19,642 nt of DNA. It comes from an uncultured Lactobacillus sp. Its GTDB lineage: Bacteria > Bacillota > Bacilli > Lactobacillales > Lactobacillaceae. Positions within the stretch are counted from its first letter, which is position 1, and each line of letters begins with the position of its first letter. The stretch spans positions 1-19,642 of the forward strand of contig NZ_CARBVX010000027.1 of the NCBI RefSeq assembly GCF_948948975.1, written 5' to 3'. Positions 1-6,869 of this stretch are shown in pieces. Made by a program: the position numbers and the translations under genes. The notes beneath the pieces are model-generated. The model saw nothing but the letters and a program-made list of their open reading frames with translations. It did not search any database and had not been told where the DNA came from.

Positions 1-236
1 TAGTTGATGATAAAATCGACTTTGGCGAAAAACGTAATATGTTAATCGCTTCTGTCATCTTAGTTATTGGTATCGGTGGAGCTTACCTACAACTTGGTAA
101 CTTCCAATTAACTTCAGTTGCTTTATGTACAATCTTTGGTATGTTAATGAACTGGATCTTACCTAAACAAGCAGCCAGTGAAAAGGCACTTGAAGCTGAA
201 AAGAAAGAAAAATCTGAGCAGAAATATTTTAATTAA
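1..236 (+). CDS. uraA: Uracil permease (NCS2 family), C-terminal fragment
   Basis: The frame is open from the window edge and ends at a TAA at 234-236, giving about 78 visible residues; the gene starts outside the window. The visible part has an amphipathic lead-in (DDKIDFGEKRN), then two hydrophobic segments with GIGGAYLQLG and FQLTSVALCTIFGMLMNWILP, then a charged cytoplasmic tail rich in Lys and Glu. This pattern, with the short LGNFQLT turn between the last helices, is that of uracil/proton symporters (UraA/PyrP) of the nucleobase-cation symporter 2 family, which import uracil for salvage. A xanthine permease is less likely but cannot be excluded from the tail alone. A hairpin terminator follows within about 15 bases. 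Confidence 0.75.
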   Translation, partial: VDDKIDFGEKRNMLIASVILVIGIGGAYLQLGNFQLTSVALCTIFGMLMNWILPKQAASEKALEAEKKEKSEQKYFN

Positions 237-247
237 TTGAATATTTC

Positions 248-287
248 AAAAAACTAGAACTGCAAGTAATGTGGCTCTAGTTTTTTT
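248..287. terminator. Intrinsic terminator after uracil permease
   Basis: An 8-bp stem (AAACTAGA at 251-258 with TCTAGTTT at 276-283) is extended inward by G-C and wobble pairs and followed by a run of T from 281. The A-run at 248-253 gives a U-tract on the other strand too, so it may also end the AraC transcript arriving from the right. Confidence 0.8.
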
Positions 288-344
288 ATTCACTAAAAAT
301 ATTGTTTAATTGCTGTGTAGTTGACAAATAATACTCAAGTTCTC

Positions 345-1178
345 TTAGCTAAAATATTTGCTAAATTCATTACGGTACTCTGTAGGAGTCTTGTGTTTCC
401 AGGACTTAAAATTTCTATTTAAAACTCTAGTGTTAGAAAAACCACTCTCATAAGCGACTAATTCAATTGATTTATTTGTATTTAAAAGTAGTTCTCTAGC
501 ATGCATTAAACGAACCAATTTTAGATATTTACCCATGCTTAAGTTATTAGTCTGCTTCAATTGCCGGTTTAATGTCACATGAGAAATATTAAACTTCTCT
601 GCAATATCACCAACTTGAATATCCTCTTGAAAGTGCTCGTTAATATACTTAATTATCTCATCTCCTAAAGCTAGATTGGGACTTTGAACAACTTGCTCTT
701 TATTATTAAAATTTTGATCAAGTAAAACAATAATTTTCATCAGATGACTTAATACTATAAAACGACGAGCATCAGTTAATGGCTTTCGGCACAACCGACC
801 AAGTTCTGCTACCTCTTTTACTAATTCATTATATGCCCGCTGCTTTTTTGTACTCTTCTGGCCTAATAAGTTGAGATTCCAGTTAATACTCGATGGATAC
901 TGACTTAATAAAAAATCATCATCAATAATTAACCCCTCATATTCCCATTCTCCTGCTTCACCTGATGCACTATGAATTTGACGTCGATTAACTAACCAAA
1001 TATCTCCACTATTGAAATGATAAGTCTGTCCTTCAAGAGCAAAACGAAGATCTTTTCCTTTAATTAAATAGTTCAGTTCAATTCCTTGATGCCAATGTTC
1101 GGGCTGCATAACTTTATTATCATAATAAAAATAAAATGGTAGTCGCTGATTATTTTGAACCTCTTCATGTTCAATCAT
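345..1178 (-). CDS. AraC-family transcriptional regulator
   Basis: A 277-residue protein with the usual AraC layout for sugar-responsive regulators. The N-terminal cupin-like sensor contains the HWHQGIEL motif (His28, His30, Glu34). The C-terminal hundred residues hold a double helix-turn-helix: IQVGDIAEKFNISHVTLNRQ is the first and SIELVAYESGFSNTRVLNR the second, followed by the family signature FKSWKHKTPTEYR. I chose ATG at 1178 because GAAAGGG lies six bases upstream; an upstream TTG at 1193 is in frame but has no binding site. It is divergent from the HAD phosphatase gene at 1283, a common arrangement for a regulator and its target, but no target sugar can be named from the sequence. Confidence 0.9.
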   Translation of the reverse strand: MIEHEEVQNNQRLPFYFYYDNKVMQPEHWHQGIELNYLIKGKDLRFALEGQTYHFNSGDIWLVNRRQIHSASGEAGEWEYEGLIIDDDFLLSQYPSSINWNLNLLGQKSTKKQRAYNELVKEVAELGRLCRKPLTDARRFIVLSHLMKIIVLLDQNFNNKEQVVQSPNLALGDEIIKYINEHFQEDIQVGDIAEKFNISHVTLNRQLKQTNNLSMGKYLKLVRLMHARELLLNTNKSIELVAYESGFSNTRVLNRNFKSWKHKTPTEYRNEFSKYFS

Positions 1179-1282
1179 TGTAATCCCTTTCAAAATAATT
1201 ACTTCTTAGTTACGAAAATGACACTTAGTCTCTATTTATAAATGATATCTTAATCATATATAAAACACGAGGAGGAATTAAA

Positions 1283-2089
1283 TTGATTAAACTAATTGCT
1301 TTAGACACGGACGGTACACTCCTAAACTCAAGAAATAAAATCTTACCTTCAACTAAGATAGCTATAAAAAAAGCCTTAGACCAAGGAATTAAAGTTGTAC
1401 TTTGTTCTGGTCGACCAATCGCTGGTTTAGCGCATTTCATGAAAGAACTAGGTATTGAAGGCAGTGATCAATATGCCGTTACTTTAAATGGCGCAATCAC
1501 TAGAACTGCTGATGGCAAAATAATGACTCAAGATTTGGTTAACAATGCACTTTATCGTGCCTTAACTAAATTTGCCAAAGAACAAAAAGTCCCTTTCAAT
1601 ATTGTCGATCCTGATTCAAGAATTATTACGGCCGATCATGATGTAGACTATTTTGAATTGCTTCAGGCCTGGAAAAATACAGCCTCTATGTTCATTCGAA
1701 CCCCTGATGAAATGCCCGATAATTTTGAAATTTCAAAGGGATGTTTTGTTGGTTCAAAGGAAATCCTCGATCAAGTTGAACCTACTCTAAGAGAAAAATT
1801 TAGCAAGGATTTTTATATTGTTCGAGCTGATGATCATTTCTTAGAATGTTTACATCCCAATGTTAATAAAGGAAATGGCTTAAAAGAGTTGGGTGAAAAG
1901 ATAGGCATTACTCCAGATGAAATGATTGCTTTTGGCGATGAAAAGAACGATATTTCAATGTTTGATATTGTTGGTACTGCAGTTGCTATGGGCAATGGAA
2001 GTCAAGAAGCAAAAGATCATGCAGACTACATTACTGATTCAAATGATAATGATGGGATTGCTAAAGCATTAGATAAATTTGTTTTTTAA
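1283..2089 (+). CDS. Cof-type HAD-IIB family phosphatase (YidA-like)
   Basis: A 268-residue cytoplasmic phosphatase of the haloacid dehalogenase superfamily, subfamily IIB. Visible motifs are DTDGT with nucleophile Asp8 and acid/base Asp10, CSGRP with Ser42, Lys196 in NVNKGNGLKELG, and GDEKND (Asp219, Asn222, Asp223), which binds magnesium. The alpha/beta cap domain lies roughly at residues 85-190. Relatives hydrolyse sugar phosphates and similar metabolites with broad specificity. The start is TTG at 1283, supported by a very strong GAGGAGGAA site. It is divergent from the AraC gene and converges on the YagU-like gene, with a shared hairpin between. The catalytic set is complete; the substrate is unknown. 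Confidence 0.93.
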   Translation: MIKLIALDTDGTLLNSRNKILPSTKIAIKKALDQGIKVVLCSGRPIAGLAHFMKELGIEGSDQYAVTLNGAITRTADGKIMTQDLVNNALYRALTKFAKEQKVPFNIVDPDSRIITADHDVDYFELLQAWKNTASMFIRTPDEMPDNFEISKGCFVGSKEILDQVEPTLREKFSKDFYIVRADDHFLECLHPNVNKGNGLKELGEKIGITPDEMIAFGDEKNDISMFDIVGTAVAMGNGSQEAKDHADYITDSNDNDGIAKALDKFVF

Positions 2090-2090
2090 C

Positions 2091-2129
2091 AAAAAATCGA
2101 CCTTCCTAATGAAAGATCGATTGATGTTT
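2091..2129. terminator. Bidirectional terminator between HAD and YagU genes
   Basis: AATCGA (2095-2100) pairs with TCGATT (2117-2122), and CTT with AAG inside after one mismatch. On the minus strand the stem is followed directly by six T, so it best serves the YagU-like gene; on the plus strand GATGTTTTT follows. Confidence 0.8.
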
Positions 2130-2669
2130 TTACCAATATTGATTTGTTAAGGTCTTCACCTTTTGTTTAGCAATTAAGTAATAGCCCACTGCAGCGATTG
2201 ACCAACCCCAAACGATATGGCCAAAGAATTCTGAGAAGTGTTCCTCAAATGGCATTTGCCAAGGTGCTGGCGTTGTACCAAGAACTGGCATAATAATTAG
2301 ATGCCATGCGATCCAAATAATGATTCCATACAAAGCACCTTCCCATAGGCCAGCCCAAGCAGTTTTCTTGAATTGGACCATATAAATCAAAAGCCATGCA
2401 AAGAAAATTGAGAAGCTAAAGTGTAAAATTAAGGCAACCCAGAAAACTTTTTGATCAGTATTATAAATGACGTAAGCATGAGTAAATTTATACGATGCAC
2501 CCATTTGTTGCAACATGTGTTGTGGTGGATTAACAACATCACGTGCTAAGGTTCTCGGTGGTAAGATTTTCTCCCAACCAATCTTAACCATTCCAGAGAT
2601 CATTCCCGCAATAATACCAAACCAGACGCTCTTTAAAAAGACGCGCCAACCATTTGAACTCTTATTCAT
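2130..2669 (-). CDS. YagU-like membrane protein (DUF1440)
   Basis: A 179-residue integral membrane protein. Hydrophobic segments lie at about residues 12-30, 76-97, 108-128 and 148-166. A long loop after the first helix carries the PPRTLARDVVNPPQHML stretch typical of the YagU/DUF1440 family. The conserved polar and aromatic residues of later segments (GLWEGALYG, WHLIIMPVLG, FFGHIVWGW) are present. E. coli YagU has been linked to acid resistance; no biochemical role is firmly known, so function here is inference. ATG at 2669 has AGAGGGG seven bases upstream and a good sigma-A-type promoter at 2703-2730. The gene is a single transcription unit ended by the hairpin at 2091-2129. Confidence 0.88.
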   Translation of the reverse strand: MNKSSNGWRVFLKSVWFGIIAGMISGMVKIGWEKILPPRTLARDVVNPPQHMLQQMGASYKFTHAYVIYNTDQKVFWVALILHFSFSIFFAWLLIYMVQFKKTAWAGLWEGALYGIIIWIAWHLIIMPVLGTTPAPWQMPFEEHFSEFFGHIVWGWSIAAVGYYLIAKQKVKTLTNQYW

Positions 2670-2702
2670 AGTTTTCCCCTCTTTATATCAATTACATAAT
2701 TA

Positions 2703-2730
2703 ATTATAGAAAATGAGTTCAATTTATCAA
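2703..2730 (-). promoter_or_regulatory. Sigma-A-type promoter of the YagU-like gene
   Basis: On the minus strand: -35 TTGATA (2730-2725), 16-base spacer, perfect -10 TATAAT (2708-2703), about 34 bases before the start codon. Confidence 0.75.
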
Positions 2731-2785
2731 TACATATTTTGAGATCTTATACCCCAGTAATACGTAGTTAAAGGAGAAATATTAA

Positions 2786-3574
2786 ATGACAAAATTAATT
2801 GCCGTTGATATGGACGGTACGTTCTTAAATGATAATAAAACTTATGATAAAGACAAATTCACTAAAATTTATCAAGAATTAGAAAGAAATAATATTAAAT
2901 TCACTGTTGCTAGTGGTAATCAATATTACCAACTTGTTTCTTTCTTTAAAGACTTTCCTGATATAATCTATGTCGCAGAAAATGGCGCGATTGTTAGAAA
3001 TCAAAAAGAAATTTTAAAACTGAGTTATTTTTCAGATGAATCAAGTAAAGTAATCTACAACTTTTTATTAAAACAACCAGAACTAGAATTTTTAGTTTCT
3101 GGAGTTGAAAGTGCGTATTTTCCAATTAGATATTCCGTCCGCTACTATGATGTATCAACTCACTACTATTATCATCTTAAAAAAATTAATGAGCTAGCAG
3201 ACATTAAGGACCACATTGTTAAATTTGCTATTTCTTGTCCTGATGATAAAACTGATTATTATGTAAATTTCTTAAAAGAAAACTTAACAGATTATTGTGA
3301 TGTTACAAGCAGCGGTCATGGTGATATCGACATCATCCAGCCCGGAATCCATAAAGCTCACGGCTTACAGGAGCTTGGCACACTACTTAATATTCCTTTA
3401 TCTGAAATGACTGCTTTTGGTGATGGTGGAAATGATCTAGAAATGATTAAGGAAGTTGGAGATGGAGTTGCTATGGCAAACGCAGATCCGGCGCTTTTAC
3501 AGGTTGCAAATCATACAACTACATCAAATAATGAACAAGGTGTCCTTACTTACATTACAGATAATATTCTTTAG
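2786..3574 (+). CDS. Cof-type HAD-IIB family phosphatase, second copy
   Basis: A 262-residue HAD-IIB phosphatase, a distant paralogue of the one at 1283. Motifs are DMDGT (Asp8, Asp10), VASGN with Ser43, Lys190 in GIHKAHGLQELG, and GDGGND (Asp213, Asn216, Asp217). The cap domain is aromatic-rich (SVRYYDVSTHYYYHL) and differs clearly from the first copy, so the two probably act on different phosphorylated metabolites. ATG at 2786 follows AAGGAGAAA with normal spacing. It stands alone between the divergent YagU-like gene and a convergent ATPase gene, and ends in a strong hairpin. Specific substrate not inferable. Confidence 0.93.
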   Translation: MTKLIAVDMDGTFLNDNKTYDKDKFTKIYQELERNNIKFTVASGNQYYQLVSFFKDFPDIIYVAENGAIVRNQKEILKLSYFSDESSKVIYNFLLKQPELEFLVSGVESAYFPIRYSVRYYDVSTHYYYHLKKINELADIKDHIVKFAISCPDDKTDYYVNFLKENLTDYCDVTSSGHGDIDIIQPGIHKAHGLQELGTLLNIPLSEMTAFGDGGNDLEMIKEVGDGVAMANADPALLQVANHTTTSNNEQGVLTYITDNIL

Positions 3575-3575
3575 T

Positions 3576-3613
3576 AAAAAGGCATGAAACAATCCCCCGT
3601 TTCATGTCTTTTT
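3576..3613. terminator. Bidirectional terminator, 15-bp stem
   Basis: Positions 3576-3590 pair with 3599-3613 over 15 bp with one G-U pair; the loop is AATCCCCC. A-tract and T-tract flank the stem, so it works on both strands for the convergent HAD and ATPase genes. Confidence 0.92.
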
Positions 3614-3618
3614 ACTTT

Positions 3619-4704
3619 TTAATACATATCACCAAATTCTTCAACAAAATCAGCAAAATATGGCAACGTAAATTCAACACTTCCCCGTTCTTTACTAATG
3701 ATTACCTGGTCATCAATTAATCTACGGCGATAAATAGAAATATAATTTTTAGGCTTGTCCATTTTCGCCATTATTTTACTAATAGCAACTTTATCTTCAT
3801 CACTCTCAATCATAGCTTGTATAAATTCTTTATCCTTTGGTGATAATGAGCTGTAAACTTTTACATATACATTTCTAAAAAGCATTTCCTTATATTCAGG
3901 CAATATAGTTTGCAGAGTGCTATCAGTAATTAATTTATCTTCCGTATCCCAAACCAGATATCCCAATAATTGAAATGCATATGCATAACCAGCCGTCATT
4001 CTAACCATTTTAGTTAAAACGCCATCATCAATTTTTCTTCTACCTTTTGTAAAAGCAGAGAGATAACTATATTTCATACTTATAGCATCAAGCGGCGTTA
4101 AAGTTATTCTTCCACTTCTTAGAAGAAATGTTAGTATATCATCATTTTGTAATTCAGATACTTCTGAGGGTAAGCCAGTCATAATCAAAAAAATATCATA
4201 CTTTTCCCGTCTCATTAGTTGATAAGTTGTTGCAAATTGTTTTACTTCTACTGTAGACTGAGCTTCATCTAAAGTTACTAAAACTTTTATTCTCTTAGCC
4301 TTTAGTTGCTTAAGAATTCCTTCTAAGATTATTCTTGCATCGTTACTTTCCAGCTTCTGTGATTCCTTATTAAAGCTAATACCCCAAAGTTCAAAATGCC
4401 AATCTAGCTGATCAAATATCTTATGAAATTTATTGTTCATCCGATCATAGATTAATTTTACTAATGTAATTAATAAATCTTCTCCAACAGCTAAGTTAAT
4501 TACAATCCAATTATCTTTTTTAGACATTTGATTGCTGATGTCACTTAGAAAAGTTGTCTTTCCCGATCCCCGTAATCCGTAAACCAAAGTAGTATGATAC
4601 GGACTTGTTTCATGTTCTAACCCCTTGATCACAGTATCCAATTGCTTGGTTCTATCCAAAAATATTTTAGGCACATCACCAAATGTAGGGTTAAATGGGT
4701 TCAT
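3619..4704 (-). CDS. Orphan AAA/P-loop ATPase (STAND-like), unknown role
   Basis: A 361-residue protein. It begins with MNPFNPTFGDVPKIFLDR, the NPF..FG..P..(L/F).R lead seen in a widespread but uncharacterised family of single-gene bacterial ATPases. Walker A is GLRGSGKT at residues 43-50 and Walker B is VLVTLDE at 141-147 (Asp146, Glu147). A sensor-like strand IFLIMTGLP lies near 170-180. The last ~70 residues look like a winged helix (SPKDKEFIQAMIESDED, then a YRRRLIDDQVI recognition-helix-like stretch). ATG at 4704 was preferred to an in-frame GTG at 4713 because GAGGTGA is five bases upstream of the ATG. No partner gene is adjacent. The upstream region carries paired direct repeats that could be its own operator. 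Role unknown. Confidence 0.8.
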   Translation of the reverse strand: MNPFNPTFGDVPKIFLDRTKQLDTVIKGLEHETSPYHTTLVYGLRGSGKTTFLSDISNQMSKKDNWIVINLAVGEDLLITLVKLIYDRMNNKFHKIFDQLDWHFELWGISFNKESQKLESNDARIILEGILKQLKAKRIKVLVTLDEAQSTVEVKQFATTYQLMRREKYDIFLIMTGLPSEVSELQNDDILTFLLRSGRITLTPLDAISMKYSYLSAFTKGRRKIDDGVLTKMVRMTAGYAYAFQLLGYLVWDTEDKLITDSTLQTILPEYKEMLFRNVYVKVYSSLSPKDKEFIQAMIESDEDKVAISKIMAKMDKPKNYISIYRRRLIDDQVIISKERGSVEFTLPYFADFVEEFGDMY

Positions 4705-4723
4705 GTATCTCACCTCATCATTG

Positions 4724-4781
4724 TTTTTATATTATTTTATACTATTTTATACTTTAAATCTATTTTTATACTATTTTATAC
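4724..4781. repeat. Paired 10-bp direct repeats upstream of the ATPase gene
   Basis: TATTTTATAC occurs at 4733-4742 and 4743-4752, then after an 8-base spacer as TATTTTTATAC (4761-4771) and TATTTTATAC (4772-4781). A degenerate fifth unit lies at 4724-4732. The doublets are 28-29 bp apart, so all lie on nearly the same face of the helix. They sit 29-77 bases upstream of the ATPase start, where its promoter must be. Confidence 0.85.
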
Positions 4782-4789
4782 TTTTTCAT

Positions 4790-4821
4790 AAAAAAATAGT
4801 CACTCAATAATTGAGTGACTA
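4790..4821 (-). terminator. Terminator of the GNAT gene
   Basis: Perfect 11-bp stem: 4797-4807 (TAGTCACTCAA) pairs with 4811-4821, loop TAA. On the minus strand it is followed by seven T (4790-4796), right after the acetyltransferase stop. Confidence 0.9.
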
Positions 4822-4827
4822 AAAATA

Positions 4828-5448
4828 TTATTTTTCAATTCTAAAGCGATAAAAACCTAAACTCATTTGTTTTAGCGTTTTGGCAAAATCTTTTTTATCA
4901 AAATGGTTTTGATCTACTAATGCTTCAAATTCACCATCTGCATCGATTAACATCTGGTGAGTTCTACGCCAACCATTCTTCTGGTAAAAACGCAAACGAC
5001 TAACACGTTGATGATAATTCTCTGCATCAGGATCAAGCGGTTCAATATCTAATACAATTTGCTGATCTGGATATTTTTCTTCAAGCATATGTAAAATTCT
5101 GCTCCCATATCCATTGCCACGTAATTCTGGTTCAACAGCTAAGTACGCCAAATAAACAGTATTGTCACTAATATAGTAACAAACCATCCCGCAAAATACT
5201 TCTCCATCATAAACGGCATTAAGTTGGAGTTTCTTTCGCAAGCTCATTAATACCATTGAGATCCATGAGAATCTTTCCCATTCTGGAAAAGCACTATAAT
5301 ATAAATCTTTAACTTTATGATAATTCTTAGAGCCCCATCGGGCGGGTTGTTCGTCTAAAATAAGAATCCTTCTCTTTTCTAAATTATAATTTACTTCTTT
5401 AATTAAAAAATACTTTTCTTTAAAAATCAAATTTCTAATGCTATACAA
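4828..5448 (-). CDS. GNAT family N-acetyltransferase
   Basis: Coordinates give the longest frame from an accepted start (TTG at 5448, 206 residues), but the true start is probably further in. The GNAT fold is clear: LYYSAFPEWERF near the N-terminal helix, central strands VYLAYLAVEP, the acetyl-CoA loop ELRGNGYGSRIL (R-G-N-G-Y-G), and C-terminal LRFYQKNGWRR. It would transfer an acetyl group to an amine of an unknown substrate. The TTG at 5448 lies inside the T-run of the upstream gene's terminator and has no binding site. A consensus AGAAGGA at 5373-5367 sits five bases before an ATT codon at 5361, and TATAAT lies at 5388-5383. A start near 5361 (about 177 residues) would match the usual family length. 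Confidence 0.85.
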   Translation of the reverse strand: MYSIRNLIFKEKYFLIKEVNYNLEKRRILILDEQPARWGSKNYHKVKDLYYSAFPEWERFSWISMVLMSLRKKLQLNAVYDGEVFCGMVCYYISDNTVYLAYLAVEPELRGNGYGSRILHMLEEKYPDQQIVLDIEPLDPDAENYHQRVSRLRFYQKNGWRRTHQMLIDADGEFEALVDQNHFDKKDFAKTLKQMSLGFYRFRIEK

Positions 5449-5480
5449 AATAGGGACAAGCTTGTCTGCTCGCCCCTATT
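5446..5480 (-). terminator. Terminator of the holin-like gene
   Basis: On the minus strand AATAGGG (5480-5474) pairs with CCCTATT (5455-5449), with the self-complementary GACAAGCTTGTC inside, followed by a short T-run (5450-5447). It starts four bases after the holin-like stop codon. Confidence 0.65.
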
Positions 5481-5483
5481 GCT

Positions 5484-5810
5484 TTAACTATTAATCTGTT
5501 TCAATCGTAAGTCAGTTACTATCTTTTCAATACCAGCAATGATATTTTTTACATCATTTTCAGAAACTACGAATCCTTTTTTCTCTAAGCTGGTCACAAC
5601 TGCTCTTACTACATTATTTAACTTTTTCTCATTTGAGATAAGTTCTTTATCATAAAAATATACATAATCAATCATTAGCTGTCTAGCAAGTTGGATAAAA
5701 TATATTTGTTGTTTTTCCTTAAAATGAACATACCCTAATACAGTCACACTAATAATACTAATAATCCATAAAGCCAGCTCTACTAATTCTATATAGTCTT
5801 TTGTACTCAA
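5484..5810 (-). CDS. LLH-type phage holin-like protein, isolated
   Basis: A 108-residue protein with one N-terminal membrane segment (about residues 9-27, LALWIISIISVTVLGYV). A cytoplasmic helical region with LARQLMIDYVYFYDKELISNEKKL follows, then RAVVTSLEKKGFVVSENDVKNIIAGIE. The last part matches the C-terminal pattern of the Lactobacillus LLH holin family (superfamily 6), in which a K+L...V...LEK.G..V....V...IE block follows a single N-terminal helix. Holins make membrane lesions that release phage endolysin. No endolysin, tail or other phage gene is near, so this is either a phage remnant or a domesticated gene. The start is TTG at 5810, behind an overlapping AGAGGAGAGGA site. Confidence 0.7.
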   Translation of the reverse strand: MSTKDYIELVELALWIISIISVTVLGYVHFKEKQQIYFIQLARQLMIDYVYFYDKELISNEKKLNNVVRAVVTSLEKKGFVVSENDVKNIIAGIEKIVTDLRLKQINS

Positions 5811-5841
5811 TCCTCTCCTCTTTTCTTTAAACTAATTAATT

Positions 5842-5870
5842 TTGACATTCAACTTTTTATCTTTTAAAAT
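5842..5870 (+). promoter_or_regulatory. Strong sigma-A-type promoter for the 5904 gene
   Basis: Perfect -35 TTGACA (5842-5847), 17-base spacer and -10 TAAAAT (5865-5870), about 33 bases before the ATG at 5904. Confidence 0.8.
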
Positions 5871-5903
5871 CGTAACATCTATAACTTTCGAAAGGTGTTT
5901 TTT

Positions 5904-6482
5904 ATGAATTCACAAGACAACCCTATTTTTTTATCTCGCTTAACTAAGTGGGATGTATTTAAGGCAACATGGCTAGTGTTTTTTCTAAATTTAATCTATG
6001 TACCCCAAAAGTCTCGCTTTACACGTTTTTTTATACATATAATTTATTTCTTAGCAACTATATTTTTTATATTATCTTTAAATAATGCTGATTTTTTTTC
6101 TAAAATAATTTGTTTATTAGGAATATTTTCTCCGTTAATCATGACAATCTATGCTGCATTTTTTTGGGCCCAACAATACCCAACTCCAACATTAATTTCT
6201 CTATTTTCTTTATCAAATTCCGATATTTCTATTCTAAAAAATAAATATAATATCTCATCAAAAAATATTAATCCTGCTGGAATCTTAGACTTAGATACTG
6301 CAATATTTATTAATACAAAAAAGATGTATATTATTAGTTCGTTTAAAGATTCTAATTTAAATAATCATCATCAGAAGGTAATTATAAAAATAATTTCAAA
6401 ATCTCAAAATAATACAGTACTCAAAAAAACTAAATTATTTTTAACAATAAAAAATAGATGTAAATACTATTTTAGATTTTAA
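5904..6482 (+). CDS. Membrane protein of unknown function, very AT-rich
   Basis: A 192-residue protein starting at ATG 5904, with AAAGG eight bases upstream; an in-frame GTG at 5895 has no site of its own. I do not recognise the family. The first ~95 residues hold three hydrophobic segments (WLVFFLNLIYV, FIHIIYFLATIFFILSL, IICLLGIFSPLIMTIYAAFFW). After a PTPT turn comes a hydrophilic half rich in Asn, Lys, Ile and Ser, ending with a basic tail (IKNRCKYYFRF). The second half of the gene is about one-fifth G+C, well below its neighbours, which suggests recent acquisition or decay. A near-consensus promoter precedes it, so it is probably expressed. It converges on the small reading frame at 6492-6656 with only nine bases between stops. 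Confidence 0.6.
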   Translation: MNSQDNPIFLSRLTKWDVFKATWLVFFLNLIYVPQKSRFTRFFIHIIYFLATIFFILSLNNADFFSKIICLLGIFSPLIMTIYAAFFWAQQYPTPTLISLFSLSNSDISILKNKYNISSKNINPAGILDLDTAIFINTKKMYIISSFKDSNLNNHHQKVIIKIISKSQNNTVLKKTKLFLTIKNRCKYYFRF

Positions 6483-6491
6483 TAGTGTAAT

Positions 6492-6656
6492 TTAAATAGC
6501 AGCAATTGCTACAGGAAGCAATTCAGGATTTCCAATAATTACTAGAGCTAAGGCTGCAATACCAATTAATACTACAGTTCGGCCCGCATTTTCAGCAGAT
6601 AGATTTACATTTAAGTTAGGGATACCGTTTAAAAATGGTAATGGTTTAATTGTCAT
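6492..6656 (-). CDS. Small hydrophobic peptide, start uncertain
   Basis: A 54-codon frame from ATG 6656 to TAA 6492-6494. The peptide has an amphipathic first half (MTIKPLPFLNGIPNLNVNLS) and one membrane-spanning helix (VVLIGIAALALVIIG) followed by NPELLPVAIAAI. The frame stays open upstream to a strong AAAGAGGAGG site at 6704-6695, giving eleven more codons (encoding LLDNELSLIID). No ATG, GTG or TTG lies at the right distance from that site, while the ATG at 6656 has no site. It may be a real small membrane peptide or bacteriocin-like product whose start was lost. I do not recognise the family. No evidence of a partner gene other than the convergent membrane protein. Confidence 0.4.
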   Translation of the reverse strand: MTIKPLPFLNGIPNLNVNLSAENAGRTVVLIGIAALALVIIGNPELLPVAIAAI

Positions 6657-6794
6657 ATCAATGATAAGTGAAAGTTCGTTGTCTAATAATTTGTCCTCCT
6701 CTTTAATTACATTACAAATAATTGAGAATCATATCGTCATTAATAGTTAAATCTTCTCCTATCATTATCTAACAATAATTTCTAAGCATCATAT

Positions 6795-6869
6795 TTTCTT
6801 CATTTTAATTTCCTTTCTATAATACAGTTGAAAGTTTAATTTTTTAGAAAGGAAATTAAAATGAAGAAA
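6795..6869. repeat. 25-bp perfect inverted repeat over a ribosome binding site
   Basis: Positions 6795-6819 are the exact reverse complement of 6845-6869, with 25 bases between. The right arm contains the AGAAAGGAAA site, the ATG and the next two codons of the gene at 6861. The left arm, read on the minus strand, therefore has the same site and ATG AAG AAA, which there hits a stop two codons later (M-K-K-I-stop). Confidence 0.95.
6818..6823 (+). promoter_or_regulatory. -10 element for the CHRD-like gene
   Basis: Perfect TATAAT about 37 bases before the ATG at 6861; it overlaps the inner end of the inverted repeat. No good -35 at 16-18 bases, so confidence is moderate. A transcript starting here would lack the left arm of the repeat. 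The rest of 6483-6860 holds only the small minus-strand frame and very short open frames. Confidence 0.5.

Noticed and set aside
6213..6350. Resemblance of the unknown membrane protein to a P-type ATPase phosphorylation region
   Set aside because: The D-K-T-G-T core is absent (I-N-T-K-K instead) and the size is wrong.
6795..6869. Invertible promoter switch
   Set aside because: The spacer is only 25 bp, too short for known site-specific inversion, and no recombinase gene is near.
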